A DNA stretch of 10,415 bases, from contig JBHHWI010000100.1 in NCBI GenBank assembly GCA_046756445.1, forward strand, positions 1 through 10,415, in the 5' to 3' direction. Both the position numbers and the translations under genes were made by a program. The notes beneath the pieces are model-generated. The model saw only the letters and a program-made list of their open reading frames with translations. It did no database searches and was not told the DNA's origin. This document shows positions 6,805 through 10,415 of the stretch, piece by piece. This DNA is from JACZWL01 sp046756445. GTDB taxonomy: Bacteria; Pseudomonadota; Gammaproteobacteria; Steroidobacterales; Woeseiaceae. Position 1 is the first letter of the stretch. Every line of letters begins with the position of its first letter.

Positions 6805-7032
6805 CTAGTTACAACCGCAGCCACCGCCGCCGAAACCGCGGCCGCCGCTGCTTGCTTCCTTGCTGAAGTAGATGTGATCGTCCAGCCCGGCCTCTACCGG
6901 ATCGGTGACGAGTTGCATCTCGTCGCGGGCGAGAAAGTCCCGCTGCCAGGGCTCAACCCCCGTCGATGAGCAAGCGGTCAATAACGTCAGGCAAACAAGG
7001 GTCAGGATCTTTCCGGCGACATGGCGATTCAC
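6805..7032 (-). CDS. DUF4266 lipoprotein with Gly-rich CxC tail
   Basis: 75 residues. Lipoprotein signal: positive start (MNRHVAGK), hydrophobic core, lipobox LLTAC with the lipidated Cys at 21, giving a mature protein of about 55 residues. The mature part has PWQRDFLARDEM (27-38), HIYFSKEASSGG (53-64) and a tail of glycines ending GGGGCGCN, with Cys72 and Cys74 as a CxC pair. I recognise DUF4266, a family of unknown function found with DUF3570 and ApbE. The residues after the lipid Cys are SST, not Asp, so an outer-membrane location is likely. The start is GTG 7032 with AAGGAGA six bases upstream. It lies 21 bases after the thioredoxin-like gene. The CxC pair could be a disulfide or thiol partner of that thioredoxin, or a metal site; both ideas are inference. 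Confidence 0.88.
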   Translation of the reverse strand: MNRHVAGKILTLVCLTLLTACSSTGVEPWQRDFLARDEMQLVTDPVEAGLDDHIYFSKEASSGGRGFGGGGCGCN

Positions 7033-7038
7033 GGGCGT

Positions 7039-7045
7039 TCTCCTT
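7039..7045 (-). promoter_or_regulatory. Ribosome binding site deciding the GTG start of the DUF4266 gene
   Basis: AAGGAGA on the minus strand, six bases before GTG 7032, within the 21-base gap after the thioredoxin-like gene. It fixes a GTG start that places a positive n-region before the lipoprotein signal core. Confidence 0.75.
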
Positions 7046-7053
7046 CTGGTCGG

Positions 7054-7548
7054 TTATTCACCGGATACATCGGACCGACCCGCGGTGCGGCTCAGCAGGT
7101 CGCGAATGAGGGTTTCGTACTCGTTCGTCAGGCGGGTCCTGAACCCCATGTGCCGGTTCACCAGCCGGCCTTTCCTGTCGAATACGTAAGAGCTCGGCAT
7201 TGCAATGACGTCGAACTGCCGGGCCAGCAGTCCGTCGTCGTCACGGATGATCTCGAAGCCTGCCGGGTATTTCTCCAGGAAACGGGAAGCCTCTTCCCAG
7301 GATGCATCTTCATTGATGCCGATGAACAGAAGCCCCTCGTGGCCGTATTTTTCCTGCATTTCGTTCATCCAGGGAAACGACCGGCGGCACGGTTCGCACC
7401 AGGAAGCCCAGAAGTCGACCACCACGACCTTGCCCCTGTGGGCATCCAGGTCGAGCACGGGCAACCTGTCGGAGGCATGGACAGAAGTGAATAAAAAGGC
7501 TAGAAAACAAAGGGTTGAGAGAGTCGCGCGTAACGGCTGATGGCGCAT
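7054..7548 (-). CDS. TlpA/ResA-like periplasmic thioredoxin
   Basis: 164 residues from ATG 7548, which has AAGGA eight bases upstream. The frame stays open upstream to 7731, but that part is not signal-like and runs through the intergenic region. A signal peptide (MRHQPLR, then a hydrophobic core to VHA/SD at residue 25) exports a thioredoxin fold. The fold has VVVDFWASWCEPC with the active site C51-E-P-C54, the segment LLFIGINEDAS (73-83), and the cis-proline in AMPSSYVFD (Pro118). No membrane anchor is visible after cleavage, so it is probably soluble in the periplasm. Members of the TlpA/ResA group usually reduce disulfides in exported proteins. As first gene of the operon with DUF4266, DUF3570 and ApbE, a likely client is the CxC tail of the DUF4266 lipoprotein (inference). 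Confidence 0.93.
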   Translation of the reverse strand: MRHQPLRATLSTLCFLAFLFTSVHASDRLPVLDLDAHRGKVVVVDFWASWCEPCRRSFPWMNEMQEKYGHEGLLFIGINEDASWEEASRFLEKYPAGFEIIRDDDGLLARQFDVIAMPSSYVFDRKGRLVNRHMGFRTRLTNEYETLIRDLLSRTAGRSDVSGE

Positions 7549-7581
7549 GGGAGCTATCCTTGCAAGACGTGTACATTCCGG

Positions 7582-7708
7582 GGTTTGGAGTAAGATGACA
7601 GTGGCGCGAAAATCCTTCGGAATCCGGCAATTTCGCAATTGGCGGCCTTGCCCGACCGGCTGAGCGCATCGCTCCCGCGAAGGATTTTGGCCTGGTTTCA
7701 CTCCAACC
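7582..7708. promoter_or_regulatory. Divergent intergenic control region with mirrored elements
   Basis: This region lies between the thioredoxin-like gene (start 7548, leftward) and the sigma-factor gene (start 7737, rightward). Read outward on each strand, both sides show CGAAGGATTTT followed by a similar second element: ACTCCAAACC toward the thioredoxin gene (minus strand, 7591-7582) and ACTCCAACC toward the sigma gene (7700-7708). The gaps between the two elements differ (17 and 11 bases). No convincing sigma-70 hexamer pair is visible. The mirrored layout suggests shared regulator sites or two ECF-type promoters; this is inference from sequence only. Confidence 0.4.
7609..7688. repeat. 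11-bp perfect inverted repeat enclosing two small hairpins
   Basis: AAAATCCTTCG (7609-7619) and CGAAGGATTTT (7678-7688) are exact reverse complements 58 bases apart. Inside are CAATT-TCGC-AATTG (7628-7641, extendable by CCG/CGG at 7624-7626 and 7643-7645 across a G-G mismatch) and GAGCG-CAT-CGCTC (7662-7674). As RNA this could fold as a three-way junction in the sigma-gene leader. As DNA the outer arms could be paired operator sites facing each divergent gene. Confidence 0.6.
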
Positions 7709-7736
7709 TGTTGATAATCGGGCTGGATCATCGAAC

Positions 7737-8354
7737 GTGAACGAAGAGCTATCCCAGATGGAGCAGGACCGGTCGCTCGCCCGCCAGGTGGCGGCCGGGG
7801 ATCAGGGCGCTTTCGACGCGTTCTTTCGGGAATATTTTCCGCGCCTTTTCAGGTTTACGCTGTCTCGCGTGGACAACGATCCGGAACTCGCGGAAGAAAT
7901 CGTCCAAAGGACCATGTGTATCGTGGTTCGGAAGATGGGCAGCTATCGTGGTGAAGCGCTGCTGTTTACCTGGCTTTGCCAGATTTGCCGGAACGAGATG
8001 AACGCCGTCTTCCGGCAGCGTCGTCTCGAACTTCGCGAGCCGATTCCGATCGAGGATCATCCGGCCGTTCAGGCGGCGCTGGAGTCGATGAGTTCGAATG
8101 ACTTTCGTCCCGAATCGGCGCAGCGCCGCGAAGAGATCGCACATTTTGTCCGGGCGACGCTGGACCACCTGCCGACGAAATATGCAGTTGCGCTGGAAAT
8201 GAAGTACATCAACGGCAACAGCGTTTCAGAGATTGCCGAGAAACTGGATATTGGCGAGAAAGCGGCAGAATCGGTGCTGAGCCGGGCGCGTAAGGCCTTC
8301 AAAGAGGGATTTGGCTCGTTGTGGGATTTCGAGCCGGGTTTCGTGGTCGACTGA
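7737..8354 (+). CDS. ECF-type RNA polymerase sigma factor (sigma-70 family)
   Basis: 205 residues. It directs RNA polymerase to a small set of promoters. The sigma-2 region (about 24-97) shows AFDAFFREYFPRLFRF, then ELAEEIVQRT and WLCQICRNEMNAVFRQ, the core-binding and -10-recognition helices. The sigma-4 region (about 130-190) has LDHLPTKYAVALEMKYI and the helix-turn-helix NSVSEIAEKLDIGEKAAESV. A variable linker (about 98-129) joins them, with no region 3, typical of ECF factors. The start is GTG 7737 with only a weak ribosome site; ATG 7758 would give a protein seven residues shorter and is also possible. It is followed 45 bases later by a FecR-like regulator and then a TonB-dependent receptor, the classical cell-surface-signalling order, so it is probably held inactive by that FecR protein. 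The ECF subgroup cannot be named from sequence alone. Confidence 0.93.
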   Translation: MNEELSQMEQDRSLARQVAAGDQGAFDAFFREYFPRLFRFTLSRVDNDPELAEEIVQRTMCIVVRKMGSYRGEALLFTWLCQICRNEMNAVFRQRRLELREPIPIEDHPAVQAALESMSSNDFRPESAQRREEIAHFVRATLDHLPTKYAVALEMKYINGNSVSEIAEKLDIGEKAAESVLSRARKAFKEGFGSLWDFEPGFVVD

Positions 8355-8399
8355 CCGGCCTTGATTGAACGACGACAGCGACAGTCGCAAGAAGGATTC

Positions 8400-9437
8400 A
8401 TGAACGAGAAATCAAACAAGAGCGAAGATTTCGGACGCAACGAGGCGACGATGGCGAGGCTATTGCGCCTCGCAGGTCCTCGGCCCCGGATTCCGCGGGA
8501 GATCGAATCGCGGGTTTACGAGCGGGTAAAGCGTGAGTGGAAGGCCAGTACGGAGCAGCCCGAAAGCACACGTGTCTACAGGCGCGTACAGCGCGAGTGG
8601 AAGAGGACACCTCAGGCCACCGGAAGCAGACGCTGGCTGCTGCCGCTGGCGGTGGCTGCATCGGTAGTGCTGGCCGTTACCGTGGTGCTGCGGCCGGCCC
8701 CGCCGCCTGCGGCGGCGATACCGTTAGCCAGCGTGGTCAAGGTGATAGGCGACCATGATGTCCGCGGCCTGCCCTCCCTTGGCGACACGGTGCTGCCCGG
8801 TGACACCCTGACCACGAGCGAGGACCAGGGGATCAGCCTGCTGCTGGCGCGCAACGAGTCGATACGTCTGGACGAGAATACGACGGTGGTATTCACCGCC
8901 AGGGACCGGCTGCGGCTGGTGCGCGGTCGCCTGTATGCCGATACGGGGCAGTTCGTTTACAGGGATGCCGGGATCATCGTTGAGACATCGATGGGATCGG
9001 TCGCCGACGTGGGAACGCAGTTTGCGGTATCGGTGGACAGTGATCTTCTCGACGTCGCGGTGAGAGAAGGCCGCGTCGGCATCATAAATTCCGAGGAGTT
9101 CGTCGCTGTTGCCGGAGAGCGCATGACACTGACGCGCGGTGACGGCGCCGTCTTCGATGCGCTTTCGCCGCATGATGCCTACTGGGACTGGGCGTCGGCA
9201 CTGGCGCCGGCATACGACATCGAAAACCGGTCGCTGCTGGAGTTCCTGCGCTGGGCGGCGCGCGAGACCGGCCGGGAGCTCGTGTTCGAGGACGCCGATC
9301 TCAGGATGTCGGCGATGCGCACGGATCTGCACGGCCCGATATCGGATCTCGAGCCGCTCGAAGCGCTCGAGTCGGTGCTTACGACGACCACCTTCGCGTA
9401 CCGGATCGATGCGCAAAGAATAATCATCGAGCGATAA
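8400..9437 (+). CDS. FecR-domain anti-sigma/sigma regulator with C-terminal STN-like domain
   Basis: 345 residues. The cytoplasmic N-terminal part (1-78) contains LLRLAGPRPRIP (21-32) and two copies of an RVYxRVxREWK motif, at 38-48 and 58-68. One transmembrane helix follows at about 79-97, so the rest is periplasmic. The FecR domain (about 108-235) is marked by GSVADVGTQFAVSVD (190-203 region) and DVAVREGRVGI. The end (about 270-345) has SLLEFLRWAARETGREL, LHGPISDLEPLEALESVL and a final IIIER, resembling the STN/DUF4974 fold found in TonB receptors and secretins. Such proteins relay a signal from the outer-membrane receptor to the sigma factor encoded upstream. ATG 8400 is chosen because AAGAAGGA lies just upstream (a tight 3-4 bases); the frame is open back to a TTG at 8361, but those residues look non-coding. 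Confidence 0.9.
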   Translation: MNEKSNKSEDFGRNEATMARLLRLAGPRPRIPREIESRVYERVKREWKASTEQPESTRVYRRVQREWKRTPQATGSRRWLLPLAVAASVVLAVTVVLRPAPPPAAAIPLASVVKVIGDHDVRGLPSLGDTVLPGDTLTTSEDQGISLLLARNESIRLDENTTVVFTARDRLRLVRGRLYADTGQFVYRDAGIIVETSMGSVADVGTQFAVSVDSDLLDVAVREGRVGIINSEEFVAVAGERMTLTRGDGAVFDALSPHDAYWDWASALAPAYDIENRSLLEFLRWAARETGRELVFEDADLRMSAMRTDLHGPISDLEPLEALESVLTTTTFAYRIDAQRIIIER

Positions 9438-9495
9438 GCGGCTAACGGAGCGACTGGCTGTTGGCGGTCGACGGACGTTACTCTAAGATCGCCCG

Positions 9496-10415
9496 ATGCG
9501 TTTTGTATTTCGATTTCTCGCCGCCGCGATTCTGGCCGGCGGCCTTCAGCTTGCCGCGGCGGATCCGGCGGCCTGGCAGGGGCAGAAGCTCGCCGACTAC
9601 CTCGATGCGCTCAACCAGCAGGGGCTGAAGATCATCTATACCAGTGATCTGGTCGACGACGATCTGAAGCTTGCCGAGGAGCCCGATGCAGAACGCCCGG
9701 AGGAGGGCCTGGCCGACGTGCTGCGGCCGTTCGGCCTGACCGCGATCGGCGGGCCGTCCGGCAGTCTGCTGGTTGTCGGCATCCACGACCGGCGCGAGCA
9801 GGAGCCGGTGGTCGCGATGCAGCCCGACCAGATCCCGATTCCGGAACTCGTCGTGACATCGAGCCTGCACCGGCTGGATTACTCGCATCCCGGGACGCAC
9901 ACCTATCTGGACCAGGAGCTGGCAACCAGAATTCCGACCACTGCCGGGGAAGCGGTGCGTATCACCAACCGCTTGCCTGGAACCGCGAGCGGCGGCGTTT
10001 CCTCACGCAATCATATAAGAGGCGGCGAGGTCAATGAGGTCCTGTTTCTGTTCGACGGCCTGAGGCTGTACGAGCCCTACCATCTCAAGGACTTTCAGTC
10101 GATCGCCACGATCGTCAATTCGAACGCCATTGCCGGCATGGACTTTTTCACGGGCGCGTATCCGGCCCGCTACGGCGATCGTATGAGCGGCGTGATGAAT
10201 ATCGAGATGCGTAAACCCGACAAACCCGTCCAGACCGAGCTGGCGCTGAGCTTTTTCAATACGTCGGCACTGTCGTTGGGCACGTTCGGCAGCGCAGAGC
10301 AGGGCGATTGGCTGGTATCGGGGAGACGCAGCAACCTCGACCTGATCATCGATGTCGTTCGACCGGAATTCGGCAATCCCGATTATCAGGATTATCTCGC
10401 ACACTTCGGGTGGGA
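9496..10415 (+). CDS. TonB-dependent receptor with N-terminal STN signalling domain (partial)
   Basis: The first 306 codons are present; the gene runs off the right edge. A signal peptide (MRFVFRFLAAAILAGG, cleavage near residues 21-22) is followed by an STN domain at about 28-97 (KLADYLDALNQQGLKIIYTS, then GLADVLRPFGLTA). A possible TonB box, ELVVTSS, lies at 117-123. The plug domain begins after this: the region with AGEAVRITNRLPG, RNHIRGGEVNEVLFLFDGLRLYEP and FTGAYPARYGDRMSGVMNIEMRK is typical of the plug in TonB-dependent transporters. The barrel and substrate determinants are missing, so the ligand is unknown. An STN domain plus the upstream sigma and FecR genes suggests a signalling receptor. 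It starts 58 bases after the FecR gene, and the ATG at 9496 has a weak ribosome site (TAAGA). Confidence 0.92.
   Translation, partial: MRFVFRFLAAAILAGGLQLAAADPAAWQGQKLADYLDALNQQGLKIIYTSDLVDDDLKLAEEPDAERPEEGLADVLRPFGLTAIGGPSGSLLVVGIHDRREQEPVVAMQPDQIPIPELVVTSSLHRLDYSHPGTHTYLDQELATRIPTTAGEAVRITNRLPGTASGGVSSRNHIRGGEVNEVLFLFDGLRLYEPYHLKDFQSIATIVNSNAIAGMDFFTGAYPARYGDRMSGVMNIEMRKPDKPVQTELALSFFNTSALSLGTFGSAEQGDWLVSGRRSNLDLIIDVVRPEFGNPDYQDYLAHFGW

Noticed and set aside
7549..7731. 61-residue N-terminal extension of the thioredoxin-like protein
   Set aside because: It would bury the signal peptide and cover the inverted-repeat region; ATG 7548 has its own ribosome site and begins a proper signal peptide.

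Overview
The window looks like chromosomal DNA from a GC-rich gammaproteobacterium. It carries a PgaABCD-type exopolysaccharide operon and an ECF sigma / FecR / TonB-receptor trio of the kind common in environmental Gammaproteobacteria. I saw no tRNA, rRNA, CRISPR array, transposase or phage gene. The organism assignment is inferred from gene families only.

Left part (1-3669, + strand): the end of pgaA, then pgaB, pgaC and pgaD, packed with 1-4 base overlaps or a single-base gap. Together they would synthesise poly-beta-1,6-N-acetylglucosamine (PNAG) at the inner membrane (PgaC/PgaD), partly deacetylate it in the periplasm (PgaB) and export it through the outer membrane (PgaA). PgaB is short, has no lipobox, and has an altered C-terminal glycoside-hydrolase-like domain.

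Middle left (3663-4475, - strand): two small uncharacterised genes. One is a 55-residue likely membrane protein whose 3' end overlaps the end of pgaD; the other is an 86-residue soluble protein. Little else is recognisable here.

Middle (4476-7548, - strand): a four-gene operon read from right to left: an exported TlpA-like thioredoxin, a DUF4266 lipoprotein ending in a Gly-rich CxC tail, a DUF3570 outer-membrane-barrel-like protein, and an ApbE-family FAD:protein FMN transferase. The DUF3570 protein contains a DALTGAT sequence near its mature N-terminus, which matches the target motif of ApbE enzymes. This suggests a flavinylated cell-envelope redox system whose enzyme and substrate lie side by side. 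It is the most interesting system in the window.

Right part (7737-10415, + strand): divergently transcribed genes for an ECF sigma factor, a FecR-like membrane regulator with a C-terminal STN-like domain, and a TonB-dependent receptor (cut by the window edge) with its own N-terminal STN domain. This is a cell-surface-signalling layout. The 188-base gap between the two divergent units holds an 11-bp perfect inverted repeat enclosing two smaller hairpins, so the two units may be co-regulated.
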